In this document: positions 37,995-48,100 of the stretch, one piece after another
Position numbering within the stretch: position 1 is the stretch's first letter
How the letters are laid out: every line of letters begins with the position of its first letter
IMG/VR virus record: IMGVR_UViG_3300028024_000077
Coordinates: 39,481 to 103,480 of that record
Reading direction: 5' to 3' (one strand)
From: a virus
DNA: 64,000 nucleotides
Notes under the pieces: model-generated
Databases searched by the model: none
What the model saw: only the letters and a program-made list of their open reading frames with translations
Told to the model about the DNA's origin: nothing
Made by a program: the position numbers and the translations under genes

Positions 37995-38407
37995 AAATCA
38001 TCGGCCTAGATGCGGTCGCGGCAATGATCAAGAACGACGCTGACAAAGCGACACAGGCCGCCCGGCGCCGTATGCGCGTCGAGGCGCAGCGGATCATGGA
38101 GTTGTCGCAGAAGAATGCACCTGTCGATGAGGGAAATCTTGAAGCTGCCCACCACATTGTCACCGAACGCGATGACCGTTTCCGCAAAACTGAGACGGTT
38201 GAAGTGGGCGGCACTGTTCATGGCGTGGATGTGGATCGGTACGCCCTCGTTATGCACGAGGCGGAATATCACCTCGGTCCAAAGTCTCTGGCAAAGCAGG
38301 CCGGTAGCGGTCGGATGGTCGGCCGCAAATACCTAGAGCGGGCTTTCAAGGAGCGCGAGCCGTTTCTCAATCCGGCGATCAAGGAAGAGGTGGATAAGTC
38401 GTTATGA
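37985..38407 (+). CDS. HK97 gp10-like tail completion/joining protein (140 aa)
   Basis: KATQAARRRMRVEAQRIME, QKNAPVDEGNLEAAHHIV and YALVMHEAEYHLGPKSLAKQ match the HK97 gp10 pattern (helix, Pro-Val-Asp-x-Gly, then His-Glu). It would join head and tail. Confidence 0.8.
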   Translation: MGLKIIGLDAVAAMIKNDADKATQAARRRMRVEAQRIMELSQKNAPVDEGNLEAAHHIVTERDDRFRKTETVEVGGTVHGVDVDRYALVMHEAEYHLGPKSLAKQAGSGRMVGRKYLERAFKEREPFLNPAIKEEVDKSL

Positions 38408-38817
38408 CCCAGCCTCTTCCGAATGCGGATTTCTTGCCGACCCTCCGGGATTGGCTGGAGACGCAGTTGAACGCCAATAAGATCGCGCTCAAGGCCACGG
38501 TCTACTTTATGTCCGAGGCCGAGAATGAGGGCGTCACCTTGCTGGCCGATCTTAGCGGTGTCCTGGTGGATCATGAACTGCCTGGATACGAGAAAGGCCA
38601 GTTTCAGGTCATCGTGCGAGCCAAAGACTTCAGGCAAGGCGGTGTCCTGGCAAAGCGGGTCATGGCGCTATTGACGTTTCAGAACGTCGATATTGCCCCC
38701 ACGGTCAAGGTCAACTTCGTCCGCCCGCGTCACCAACCGCTGCCCTTCCAGAAATCGAAGGGCGGCTTCCATGAGTTCTCAATCAACTTCAATTACTGCG
38801 CGGTAATTGCACTCTAA
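38404..38817 (+). CDS. Tail terminator-like protein (137 aa)
   Basis: Overlaps the gp10-like gene. DFLPTLRDWLETQL and KGQFQVIVRAKDFRQGG fit minor capsid/tail terminator proteins. It caps the tail tube before joining the head. Family by position and pattern. Confidence 0.7.
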   Translation: MTQPLPNADFLPTLRDWLETQLNANKIALKATVYFMSEAENEGVTLLADLSGVLVDHELPGYEKGQFQVIVRAKDFRQGGVLAKRVMALLTFQNVDIAPTVKVNFVRPRHQPLPFQKSKGGFHEFSINFNYCAVIAL

Positions 38818-38831
38818 GAGGAAGCAGAGAA

Positions 38832-39677
38832 ATGAGTGATACCAAGAACGTGAAACTTGGCGTGTGCCAGGTCACTTTCGGTGGCGTTGACCTTGGCTAC
38901 ACCAAGGGCGGCGTGAGCGTCGAAGTGGCGACCGAGACTCACAAGGTCATGGTCGATCAGTTCGGCAACTCCGAAATCAACGAATACATCATGGGCCGCA
39001 CCGTCAAGGTGACTTGCCCGCTGGCCGAGACCACGCTCGATAACCTGGTCGCGATCATGCCGGGCGCTACCCTCGTGGGCGGCGGCGTGAAGGCGTCCGG
39101 TTTCGTGTCCTTCACCGGCGCCCCGGCCGATGGCGACACGATCACCGTCAATGGCGCAATCTTCACCTTCAAGAACGCGCCCAGCACCTTCTACCATATC
39201 GCTGTCGCGGGCTCGGCGGCCCAGGCGATCATCAACGCCTATGCCGTCATCGCCCAGAGCATCGATCCGGCCCTCGCCAGCTTGTCCTTCAGCTACGATG
39301 CCACCAAGCTGTATGTCAGTGCCAAGTCGGCCGGCACGGCTGGCAACGCCGTCACCCTGGCGAAGTCGGGCACGGCCATGGCCGTCTCCGGCGCGACCCT
39401 CACGGGCGGCACGGGCAGCACTGTGGCTCGTGTTGATGTGGAGCATGGCATCGGCGTGAGTCTGCTGTCGATCGCCAAGCAGCTCGTTCTGCATCCGATC
39501 GCCAACTCGGCCAACGACAAGTCGGACGACTTGATCGTCCCGCTGGCGGCAACCGCCGGCGCGATCAACTTCGCCTACAAGCTCGACGCAGAGCGGATCT
39601 TCAACGTGGCCTTCTCGGGCTACCCCGATCCGGTCACTAAGATCTTGTTCAAGGTTGGCGACCTTGCGGCTGTCTGA
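38832..39677 (+). CDS. Major tail tube protein with inserted beta domain (281 aa)
   Basis: Tail tube halves at 1-88 and 195-281. Between them is an extra beta domain (FTGAPADGDTITVNGAIFTF, GTAGNAVTLAKSGTAMAVSG, LTGGTGS) of a type often inserted in phage tail proteins. It polymerises around the tape measure. Confidence 0.8.
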   Translation: MSDTKNVKLGVCQVTFGGVDLGYTKGGVSVEVATETHKVMVDQFGNSEINEYIMGRTVKVTCPLAETTLDNLVAIMPGATLVGGGVKASGFVSFTGAPADGDTITVNGAIFTFKNAPSTFYHIAVAGSAAQAIINAYAVIAQSIDPALASLSFSYDATKLYVSAKSAGTAGNAVTLAKSGTAMAVSGATLTGGTGSTVARVDVEHGIGVSLLSIAKQLVLHPIANSANDKSDDLIVPLAATAGAINFAYKLDAERIFNVAFSGYPDPVTKILFKVGDLAAV

Positions 39678-39683
39678 TAAAAT

Positions 39684-39699
39684 AAGTAATCACTGACTT
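39684..39699 (+). promoter_or_regulatory. Operator-like site (N8)
   Basis: AAGT-aatcactg-ACTT, identical to the site at 52914, between the tube protein and chaperone genes. Confidence 0.7.
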
Positions 39700-39700
39700 A

Positions 39701-39720
39701 GCCCCGTCCTCGGACGGGGC
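39701..39720. terminator. Perfect 20-bp palindromic hairpin
   Basis: GCCCCGTCC and GGACGGGGC separated by two bases, with no T-run. Probably terminates or attenuates after the tube gene; it lies in the leader of 39751. Confidence 0.55.
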
Positions 39721-39750
39721 TAACCTTCCAACCGGAGACTAGACAAGAAC

Positions 39751-40089
39751 ATGACCCAGTTTCTTAACCTGGACGATTTCGAGACCAAAGTGGAGAAGGT
39801 GCTCAAGCTCAAGGGCAAAGAGCACAAGATGGCGGCGCTGTCCGTTGGCGCTTTCATCGAGCAGATGAAAACCGCAAAGGCGCTCGAAAAGTCCGGCGAG
39901 GCGAATATCGCTGACTTCATCGATCACATGATTACCATGGTTGATAACGTCTTCCCGACCATCGGCCGCGATGAGCTGGAGAAGCTCTCGCTCGATCAGC
40001 TTAACGCCATTCTCGATTTCGCCAAAACCAGCCAGACCGATGGTGCGGAGGCGACCCCGTCAAAAAAGCCGGTGAAAGCCAAGAAATAA
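39751..40089 (+). CDS. Tail assembly chaperone, gpG-like (112 aa)
   Basis: Helical protein before the tape measure gene, with a Lys/Pro tail. Near its end TCA AAA AAG (40060-40068) contains the slippery heptamer A-AAA-AAG, which allows a -1 shift into the next frame. This is the lambda G/GT arrangement. The leader GGAGACTAGACAA resembles that of other genes here. Confidence 0.8.
   Translation: MTQFLNLDDFETKVEKVLKLKGKEHKMAALSVGAFIEQMKTAKALEKSGEANIADFIDHMITMVDNVFPTIGRDELEKLSLDQLNAILDFAKTSQTDGAEATPSKKPVKAKK
40062..40068 (+). other. -1 ribosomal frameshift site A-AAA-AAG
   Basis: In frame with the gene at 39751 the bases read A AAA AAG, the same heptamer used by E. coli dnaX. After the shift the frame stays open to 40391. 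Confidence 0.8.
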
Positions 40090-40391
40090 AGGCCATCGAC
40101 CTTGGCTTCCTGTTCTGCCGCGTCATGCGGCACTACGGGATGGGCTACCAGGAAGTGATGGAACTCCCACTCCAAGCTTTCTGGATGCTCAACCGGAATA
40201 TTGTTCGCCTGATGGCTGAAGAAGACCAGCGCGCAGTCACCACCGGCTTCGTCGCTCAGGTTAATGACTACGAGCATGTCAAGCGCTTCCAGGAAACGCT
40301 GGCTCTCGAAATAGGCCAAGTAACCGTCGTCGAAGACGGCCTCGATCGTGAGGGTCTCGACGCTCTAAAGGCAACAATGAGACCGCTATGA
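40068..40391 (+). CDS. Frameshift extension of tail chaperone (gpT-like part, 107 codons)
   Basis: Reading resumes at GCC 40068 and gives AGESQEIKAIDLGFLFCRVM and on to TGA 40389-40391. An internal ATG at 40125 exists, but the continuous frame from the slip site supports a G-T fusion. The T part is expected to bind tape measure and tube protein. Overlaps the tape measure start (ATGA). Confidence 0.75.
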   Translation, partial: AGESQEIKAIDLGFLFCRVMRHYGMGYQEVMELPLQAFWMLNRNIVRLMAEEDQRAVTTGFVAQVNDYEHVKRFQETLALEIGQVTVVEDGLDREGLDALKATMRPL

Positions 40392-43300
40392 GTGCAGGTA
40401 AGATCCGAGTTGAGTTAGAGCTGGACAACTCCGGTATGATCACCGGAACGATCCAGTCTGTTGCTGCCCTAAAGAACCTGGCCGGCGCCGCCAACTCGGC
40501 GGATAGCTCGGTGAGCGGGCTCAAAGGGCGCTCGTCGGAACTATTCCAGACATTCAAAGATGGCGTCCTGACCGTCGGTCTGCTGCGAGAGGCGCTTAAA
40601 ACCGTCTACGCAGCGACCGGCGAGTGGGCGATGGGCATTGTCAAAACCAATGCCGAATTGCAACGCATGACGCAGCTCATGACTGGCATGTCTACCGCTG
40701 TCTCCACCTTCGGAAAAATGAAGGACGCTAAAGAAAGCGTCCAATGGATTATCGACTTCACCAAGTCGGCGCCGTTCAGCATGCAGACGCTGACCGACGG
40801 CTTCGTGAAGTTCAAGTCAGTCGGTATCGACCCCACCAATGGAAGCCTGCGCGCTCTCAGCGACGCCGTCGCAGCTTTCGGTGGCAACGACGAAATCTTC
40901 AAGCGCGCCACCGTCGCCATCCAGCAGATGGGCGGTAAGGGCGTCATCTCGATGGAAGAGCTTCGCCAGCAGTTGGGCGAGGCGGTGCCGCAGGCAATCA
41001 ACCTGATGGCCCGTTCTGCCGGCATGACCTATGCCGAGCTGGTCAAGCTGATCTCGCAGGGCCGGGTAGAGTCCACCAGCGCCCTGAAGCTGATGTTCGA
41101 TGAGTTCGATCGAACGTTCGGTGGCCGGTCTCAGGAGATGATGCGAACCTGGGACGGCATGATCGCTCAAATGAGCAGTAGCTGGATCGCTCTGCAAAAG
41201 GCAGTGGGCGACGCCGGCTTCTTTGGCGAGGCCCAGAAGCAGCTCAAGGATCTGATCAACCTCATGAACGAGCCCGGTTCGCTGGAGCTGGCGAAGTCGC
41301 TCGGCGAAGGTCTGACCCAGATCATTCAATATGCGCGCCAGGGGATCGACTGGGTTCTGCGCTACCGCACTGAGCTGCTGAAGTTTGGCGAGATCCTGAC
41401 AACCGTGTTTGCGGCAAGAGGTGCTATCGCCAGCGCCAAGGGCCTTTTCGACATTCTAAATGCCTTCGGCCCGACAGTGACGCGGACGGGCGGCTTCTTG
41501 ATAAAGATCAGCGAAGCGGTCTTCGACTTTGGCGGCTCGATGCTCAAGGCCGGCCCGATCGTTTCGGGCTTTGGCTCGGCTGTCGCCACTGTAGGTGTCG
41601 GCTTGAATGGCTTTGGGTCGGTGCTGAATGGACTTGGTGGCCCGATTGGCATTGCCATCATGCTCATCGGTCTGTTGACCGCTGCCTACTTCGCTTTCCG
41701 CACCACGGTAAAAGACACGACCGACGCGCTGAACAACGCGAACTTCTACAACCCGGACATGGTCGATAAGGCTGAGGCGCAACTCGACGAATTCCAGAAG
41801 AAGCTCAAGCAATCGCAAAGTCTATACGATCGCCTCACCGCCAGTGAAGACGAGCGCAATCAGCGCGGGTATGGCCCCGGTGATATGGCCGGGCTCAAGG
41901 CCGAGGTCGAAGGGTACAAGGCTCAGATCGACGACCTGAAGCGCGGGCTGGCGCGTGCCGGCGCGATGAAGGTCGACCAGGACACGCGCCAGGTCCTGTC
42001 TGATCTGAAACAGGCCAGCGAAGAGACGCTCCAGCCGATGCACGCCCAGTACGCGGCGGCTATGGATGATCTCGCGAACCGGGAGAAGGCGGGTGCGGTC
42101 AAGGCGGACGAGGCGCACAAAGAGCGCTTTGCCATTATGGCCAAGTATTACGAGGACAGCGCCAACGCGCTGACCAATCGGATCAACTCGCTCTCGCTGG
42201 AGAAAAAGAACGCGCCCACTGCGGAGAAGAGCGCGATCACCAAGGAGATCATCGATCTCCAGGAGCAAAAGCAAGCCCTCCTGGCACAGCAGGACGCTTC
42301 GTTAAAAGACGCGTTGAACATTCTGCCGGGTAAGGGCGGCAACACTGGGGCTTTGACCAAAGCCGAAAGCATGATCGAGAGCTATAAGGCCAAGATCGCG
42401 GATCTCAAAGCTGAGATGGTCAACACGAGCGGCGAGCTGGCCAAGGTCAACTCGATGATCGCCGGTGGCGTTTTCGGCAACAAGTTCACCCAGGCCGACG
42501 CCGACAGCCTGCGGAAATATGCCGCCGCGTTCGACGCCACTTCGAAGGCAGCTCAGGAATACAAGAAGGCGCAGGATCAGGCGACGGCGGCCAGCGACGG
42601 CATGGACCAGAAGGTGGCTGCGCTTGCCGCCAAGCAGAACGAACTGAGTTCGGCATTCAGCAGCACAGCGGCGGTCTTAAAGAGCAGCGGCTATCTCAAT
42701 CTCATCGCCGACAATCAGAAGAAGTTGGCCGACATCATGGCTGCCGGCAACAGCGAGGAGAACCTCCAGAAGCTCATGGATGCCCGCGAGAAGGCGGCGG
42801 AGTCCGAGCGGTACTATATCCAGAACTCATTCCTCGAATACTCGGCCGGTCTGAAAGAGAAGACCGACGCCCTCAATAACTCGCTCCTGACCGAAGACGA
42901 GCAGCGCCAGGCGGAATACGACGCTGAGGTCGCGCACGTCAAGGAGATGATCGCACTCTATCAGAAGCAGGGCGACGGGAAGAAAGAGGCGCTTCAGCAG
43001 GCCAATGACTATCTGTTGGCGCTCGAAAAGAAGCATGAGCGAGACATGGAAGGTCCGATCCAGGACATGCTTCGCAACTGGTCGAACGTCTCCAAGAACA
43101 TGCAGGAGGCCGGCGCCCGCTGGCTGGATGATCTGAGCAACCGTGTGGTCGAGTTCGCCAAGACGGGCAAGTTCTCCTTCAGTGAATTCGCCCAATCGGT
43201 TCTGAGCGACATTCTCCGTATCATCGAACAGGCGGCTATCGCCAACTCGCTGGGTCAGTCGGGCGGTAGCAACGGTCTTGGCGGCATCCTTGGCGGTCTC

Positions 43301-43774
43301 TTTAGCGGGATCTTCAACGGGATCTTTGGGAGCAACAGTGGGCCGGCGGGATTTGCTGGCATGTCTGGTATCGGCAACGTCAACACCAGCACCGGCATGA
43401 TCGGTCACAATCACAGCGGCGGCGTCGCGGGTAAGAGCGCCAGTTTCCACAGGCCGGTCGATCCCAGCGTCTTCTTTGGTGCGCCGCGCTTCCATGGCGG
43501 CGGCATGCCGGGTCTGCGCTCAGATGAAGTGCCGCTTATCGCTCAGAAGGGCGAGGGCATCTTCACCCGCGATCAAATGGCGGCACTCGGCGGGAGCATC
43601 AACAGTAAGCCGAATGTCCAGGTCAACGTGATCAACCAATCGGGCCAGGCCGTGAATGCCAATCAGAGCCAACAGCGCTTCGACGGCAAGCAATTGGTCC
43701 TCGACGTGGTTCTCAAAGCCGCCAGCCAGCCTGGCGCATTCCGTGATGGCATGAAGACGGTGTTGAAGCAATGA
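40388..43774 (+). CDS. Tape measure protein (1128 aa)
   Basis: The N-terminal domain (STFGKMKDAKESVQWIIDFT, PFSMQTLTDGFVKFKSVGID, MEELRQQLGEAVPQAINLMA) matches the tape-measure N-terminal family. A hydrophobic region near residues 395-435 is followed by long coiled coils, and a lambda gpH-like C-terminus (LRNWSNVSKNMQEAGARWLD, FSFSEFAQSVLSDILRIIEQ). It sets tail length: at about 1.5 angstrom per residue this implies a tail of roughly 150 nm or more. Confidence 0.9.
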   Translation: MSAGKIRVELELDNSGMITGTIQSVAALKNLAGAANSADSSVSGLKGRSSELFQTFKDGVLTVGLLREALKTVYAATGEWAMGIVKTNAELQRMTQLMTGMSTAVSTFGKMKDAKESVQWIIDFTKSAPFSMQTLTDGFVKFKSVGIDPTNGSLRALSDAVAAFGGNDEIFKRATVAIQQMGGKGVISMEELRQQLGEAVPQAINLMARSAGMTYAELVKLISQGRVESTSALKLMFDEFDRTFGGRSQEMMRTWDGMIAQMSSSWIALQKAVGDAGFFGEAQKQLKDLINLMNEPGSLELAKSLGEGLTQIIQYARQGIDWVLRYRTELLKFGEILTTVFAARGAIASAKGLFDILNAFGPTVTRTGGFLIKISEAVFDFGGSMLKAGPIVSGFGSAVATVGVGLNGFGSVLNGLGGPIGIAIMLIGLLTAAYFAFRTTVKDTTDALNNANFYNPDMVDKAEAQLDEFQKKLKQSQSLYDRLTASEDERNQRGYGPGDMAGLKAEVEGYKAQIDDLKRGLARAGAMKVDQDTRQVLSDLKQASEETLQPMHAQYAAAMDDLANREKAGAVKADEAHKERFAIMAKYYEDSANALTNRINSLSLEKKNAPTAEKSAITKEIIDLQEQKQALLAQQDASLKDALNILPGKGGNTGALTKAESMIESYKAKIADLKAEMVNTSGELAKVNSMIAGGVFGNKFTQADADSLRKYAAAFDATSKAAQEYKKAQDQATAASDGMDQKVAALAAKQNELSSAFSSTAAVLKSSGYLNLIADNQKKLADIMAAGNSEENLQKLMDAREKAAESERYYIQNSFLEYSAGLKEKTDALNNSLLTEDEQRQAEYDAEVAHVKEMIALYQKQGDGKKEALQQANDYLLALEKKHERDMEGPIQDMLRNWSNVSKNMQEAGARWLDDLSNRVVEFAKTGKFSFSEFAQSVLSDILRIIEQAAIANSLGQSGGSNGLGGILGGLFSGIFNGIFGSNSGPAGFAGMSGIGNVNTSTGMIGHNHSGGVAGKSASFHRPVDPSVFFGAPRFHGGGMPGLRSDEVPLIAQKGEGIFTRDQMAALGGSINSKPNVQVNVINQSGQAVNANQSQQRFDGKQLVLDVVLKAASQPGAFRDGMKTVLKQ

Positions 43775-44130
43775 GTACGTTCCCCACGCTCTCAAAGGGG
43801 CAGGACGCCAAATATTACAAGGTCACCGAAGAAGATCCCGCGTCGCGCACTGATATGGATGGCGGGATCGTATTCACCCGCGCCAAGTTCACGCGCCGGC
43901 CGCGCCAGACCTTCACCACCGGCTTCACCGACATCTCCGAAGCCGATCGCCAGATCCTGCGGGACTTCTGGAAAGAGGTCATGGGCGGGTCGAAGTCTTT
44001 CTCTTGGACTGATCCCGTCACCGGCGACGTGTGGCAGGTCCGCTTCAAGAAGGCCATCGAATACACCTATACGGGCGCCGGCGGCAATCACCGCTGGGAC
44101 GTGCAGAGCATCGAGCTGGAGGAAGTTTGA
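43771..44130 (+). CDS. Tail tip protein, lambda gpM-like (119 aa)
   Basis: Follows the tape measure with an ATGA overlap, as gpM follows gpH in lambda. KFTRRPRQTFTTGFTDISEA and FWKEVMGGSKSFSWTDPVTG fit small distal-tail proteins. Confidence 0.7.
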   Translation: MSTFPTLSKGQDAKYYKVTEEDPASRTDMDGGIVFTRAKFTRRPRQTFTTGFTDISEADRQILRDFWKEVMGGSKSFSWTDPVTGDVWQVRFKKAIEYTYTGAGGNHRWDVQSIELEEV

Positions 44131-44753
44131 TGCCGCATTTGTCCGTTGCCACGGCCATCGAGAAGAACAAGGTCGCTTCCGAAGTCGCATTCATCGCCAT
44201 GCTGGAAATCACTGTCATCGATCCGACCAACGGATCGATCGTGGAAACCCTGCGGATCGCCAAGAACAGCGAGGATATCACCTTCGAGGGTCACACCTGG
44301 GCGAAGGGTGCCTTCGAGTTTCATATCACCAAGACCGCCGGCGAGGTCAGCGATATGACCGTGACCGCCAAGGATTACACCCGCGACATTCAGGCGCGCA
44401 TGCAGAAATACGGCGGCGGAACTGGCTTCCCGGTGCGCGTCCTGTGCGTCAACTCTGCCAATCTTAGCCAGGGCGCCGAAGTCGAGGAGTTCTTCGAGGT
44501 CGTTAAGGCCAGCACGAAGGGCTTCGATGTCTCGTTCACGCTCGGCGCCGAAAACCCGCTCACGATGCGGTTCCCCCGGCGCATGCAGGCGCGCGATCGT
44601 TGCCCGTGGCGCTACAAGGGCGCTGAGTGCGGCTACGCCGGATCACTGCCGACCTGCGATTACACCCTGCAAGGGGACAATGGCTGCGCTGCTCACAGCA
44701 ACACGCTTCGCTTTGGTGGCTTCCCCGGCATTTCCCCGCTGAACTCGAAATGA
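44130..44753 (+). CDS. Tail tip protein, lambda gpL-like with Cys cluster (207 aa)
   Basis: TGATG start overlap. Four C-terminal cysteines (158, 167, 176, 186) in CPWRYKGAECGY and CDYTLQGDNGC match the gpL region that holds a 4Fe-4S cluster in lambda. The order M-L-K is conserved. Confidence 0.8.
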   Translation: MPHLSVATAIEKNKVASEVAFIAMLEITVIDPTNGSIVETLRIAKNSEDITFEGHTWAKGAFEFHITKTAGEVSDMTVTAKDYTRDIQARMQKYGGGTGFPVRVLCVNSANLSQGAEVEEFFEVVKASTKGFDVSFTLGAENPLTMRFPRRMQARDRCPWRYKGAECGYAGSLPTCDYTLQGDNGCAAHSNTLRFGGFPGISPLNSK

Positions 44754-45118
44754 GAGACGTTTCTCACCTGATCGGCATCCCGTTCAAGTATGGCGGGCGC
44801 GGGCCGGACTACTTGGATTGCTATGGCCTGGTGATGCTATTGAAGCGGGAAGATGGTATAATCCTTCCTGACGCGATCAGCCCCGATAACCCCAAGGCTG
44901 CCGCCGAGTGCTTCGCAGCAGGCATGAGCCATTGGCGACCCTGCGAGATCCGCCCCGGCGCCGTTCTTGGCTTTAAGGTTCTAGGCGCTGTGTCGCATGT
45001 CGGCTACGTCCTCGACAAATTCAGTTTTGTCCACACCTGGGAGCACTCCGGGGGCGTCTGCATAGAACCAATCTCTGAATGGCAACGCCGGATCGCGGGA
45101 AGCTATGATTTCGTCTGA
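44750..45118 (+). CDS. NlpC/P60 tail peptidase, lambda gpK-like (122 aa)
   Basis: Catalytic Cys24 in DCYGLV, His83 in VSHVGYV, and a third polar residue near His95/His99 (HTWEHSGG). It lacks the separate N-terminal JAMM-type domain of lambda gpK. It likely cuts peptidoglycan or the tail tip during entry. ATGA overlaps on the left, 14-base overlap on the right. Confidence 0.85.
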   Translation: MRDVSHLIGIPFKYGGRGPDYLDCYGLVMLLKREDGIILPDAISPDNPKAAAECFAAGMSHWRPCEIRPGAVLGFKVLGAVSHVGYVLDKFSFVHTWEHSGGVCIEPISEWQRRIAGSYDFV

Positions 45119-48100
45119 CCAGGAACATAAGTCATCACTTATTGATTTAATCGCCGAGGCGACCCAAAACGTCCTCACTCCCGCAAAGGAGCCCGAAGAG
45201 ACGGCGCCTGACGTTGTCCATCTGACCATCTTCTACAGCGCTCTTAATCAAGAGAACCGCACGGACACCGAGCTGTACTGGTTTGCGGAAAAGACCATTG
45301 CCGACTACATGGAAGGTCTTCCGCCCAGGCACAACTGGACGGTCGGTCATAACGGCGGGGTGGTTCTCAAGCACCTCTGGGACAAGACCGCGCTTGAGGC
45401 CGGCGATACCCTGGTTGTGACGCTGATGCCTGAGGGCGGCGGCGGTGCGGGCAAGTTGATCATGCGGATTGTCGCAATGATCGGAATTGCCGTGTTGTCG
45501 TATTTCACCGGCGGCGCGGCGGCTGCTGCCTATGGCCCGCTTGCTGGCGCTGCTGCTGGCGCCGCTGTGTCGGTCGTCGGCGGCATCCTGGTGAATACCC
45601 TCATTCCGCCGCCCAAGCCGAAGGAGGCGAAAACTCAGGAGGATAGCCCGAGCTACGGTGTTGATGGTCCGAAAAACACGTCCTCCGAAGACGTGCCCGT
45701 CGCCGTCGTCATGGGCGAATTTCGGGTAGGCGGCAACATCACTAACCTGCGGGTCGATAACGATGGCGACACGCAGATCCTCTATGCCCAATACGCTGTT
45801 TCCGAAGGTCCAATCGAAGGCATCTCGTCGATCGTCGTCAATGATCAGGACGTGACCTATTACGAGGACGTTGACTACCGATATCGGCTTGGCGTGGACA
45901 ACCAGGACATTGTCGCCTGGTTCGACGACAGCTACACGAATTTCAGCAAGGGCGCCAAGCTCACCACCGATTGGCTCGAATATACGACCCAAGGTGTGGT
46001 CGATAAGTTCCGCGTCAATATAGCCTGGCCGGGCGGACTGTTTCGGATCAAGGAAACGACTGGCAAGCGCAAGTCCAGCTCGACCGGCTTGCAGATTGAA
46101 TACAAGCTCCATACCGACACGATCTGGCAACCCTACGGAAACGGCGGCTTTGTGCCGTTCTCCACGTCGCATAGCGTCAGTGGTCTAACCCAGCGCATCC
46201 GCGTCACCGGAACGGTCATAACGCGTGGTCAGACTCCCTCCGAGAAATACGCTTGCCAGATGTACTACCGCAAGGTAGGGACGACTGCCTGGACGAGTAT
46301 GGGCAGCTACAGCGGCACGATCAAAAACAGATTGCAGAAGATCGGTGGTCGCGATGGTGAATTTGTGCCAGCGCCGACCAGCATCAATTTTACCTTCGAG
46401 GCAGACAACCTTCCCTATGAGAGCTACGAGGTCACCTCAAGCGGTCTCGCCTCGTATAGCGGCATGGAGTGGGGCGACAAACCCACGGTTATCTCGACAT
46501 CGACGCGCAATCCTATGCGCCGCGCCTTTGAGAGCGTTCTGCTGCCGCAGGGCATCTATGACATTCGCGTGCGTCGAACCGAGCCTGAGTCCACCGAAGA
46601 CACCGAGCAAAATAGCTGCCAGTGGGATACCACTGACGAGATCATCGCGGACAACGTTGCCTACAACTTCACGGCATTCTACGCACTCAAGATCCGCTTC
46701 ACCGATCAGCTCAACGGCGTCCCCACGGTGTCGGCATTGGTCAAGGGCATCAAGTGCCCGATCTACAACATGGCCGGCGAGCAGATTGACTTCAGGTGGA
46801 CGAACAACCCCGCTTGGCTGACGGCTGCCGCGCTCTGCAACGCTCGCTGGGGTGGCGGGCTCGATCCATCTCGCCTTGATTGGGCGCGCTGGGTGGAATG
46901 GGCCGAATTCTGCGAGGCCAATGACCTCGTCTTCAATGGCATCTTCGACACGGCCAGCAACGTCTGGGACGCGATCCAGAATATCACCCGCATCGGCCGG
47001 GCTCTGGTTGTGCCAGCAGGCACGAAGTATTCGGTCGCTATCGAGCGGCCGGATCAGGCCGTGATGATGTTCAGCGTGGCGAATATCGTTAAGGACAGCT
47101 TTGGCCTCGAATGGTCGAGCCAGACCGACCGCGCGAACGAAATTGAGGTCACGTACTACGATAAGGAAGACGGCTACAAGCGGAAAACCATCCGCGTTGT
47201 GGATTATGAAGCCCTTCGCAGGGGCATGCCGCAGCGCACGGTTAGCGTCACGCTGTTAGGCATCGACAATGCGGATCAGGCATATCGTGAGGGCTGGTTG
47301 CAGCTCATGCAAAACCGCTATGTCCTGCAAAGCTGCTCGTTTGACGCGCCCTTGCAAGCCATCGCCTGCCGCGTTGGCAGCGTCGTCTATGTCCAGCATG
47401 ATGTGCCCGAGTGGGGTGACGCAGGCATGATCGCGGCCGGCTCGACCGACACGGTGATCAACCTTGATCGCCCGGTGACAATGAATGCGGCCAAGACCTA
47501 CATGCTGCTGGTTCATCATTCGGCCGTTAAGATCTACACATTTCAGGTGACTACGGTCGTAGGCATGTCGGTATACATTCCGACCCCCGCTGGCACGTTC
47601 CAGCCGGTGACCCGATTGATCAAGGCAGGCCGCGATATCGACATCGTAGGCTACGAAGTGGCCACGCCGTTTACCGAGTTGGTGCTCGATGACGCGACCG
47701 GCATCAGCGCGGGCGACACGGTCGAGCTATGGGCGACCGACGTGATCGAAGAGCGTTATGTGGTTCTCGATATCGGCGATCAGCAAACCGTGACCGTTAC
47801 CCAGGGGTTCAGCCAGGCACCGGTCGAATTGACCCAGTTCATGTTTGGTGAGGCGACCAAGCTCAAGAAGCCTTTCCGCGTCAGGTCGATCGAAGGGTCG
47901 CACGAATACACCCGCAGCCTAAAGATGCTGGAGTACAACGACAGCATCTATGCCGACCCCGACACAGCCGCCCCGACGCCGAACTACTCGGCGCTGCCGC
48001 TGAAGGTCGCGCCGGTGGTCAATATGGCGGTTTCGGAGCATATCGTCTCGACCATCAACGGCATCAAAGATCGTCTTGAAGTGTCGTGGGAGATCGCGCC

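Noticed and set aside
45147-46172. 341-codon minus-strand open frame
   Set aside because: Opposite the gpI-J gene, with no recognisable domain or start signals.
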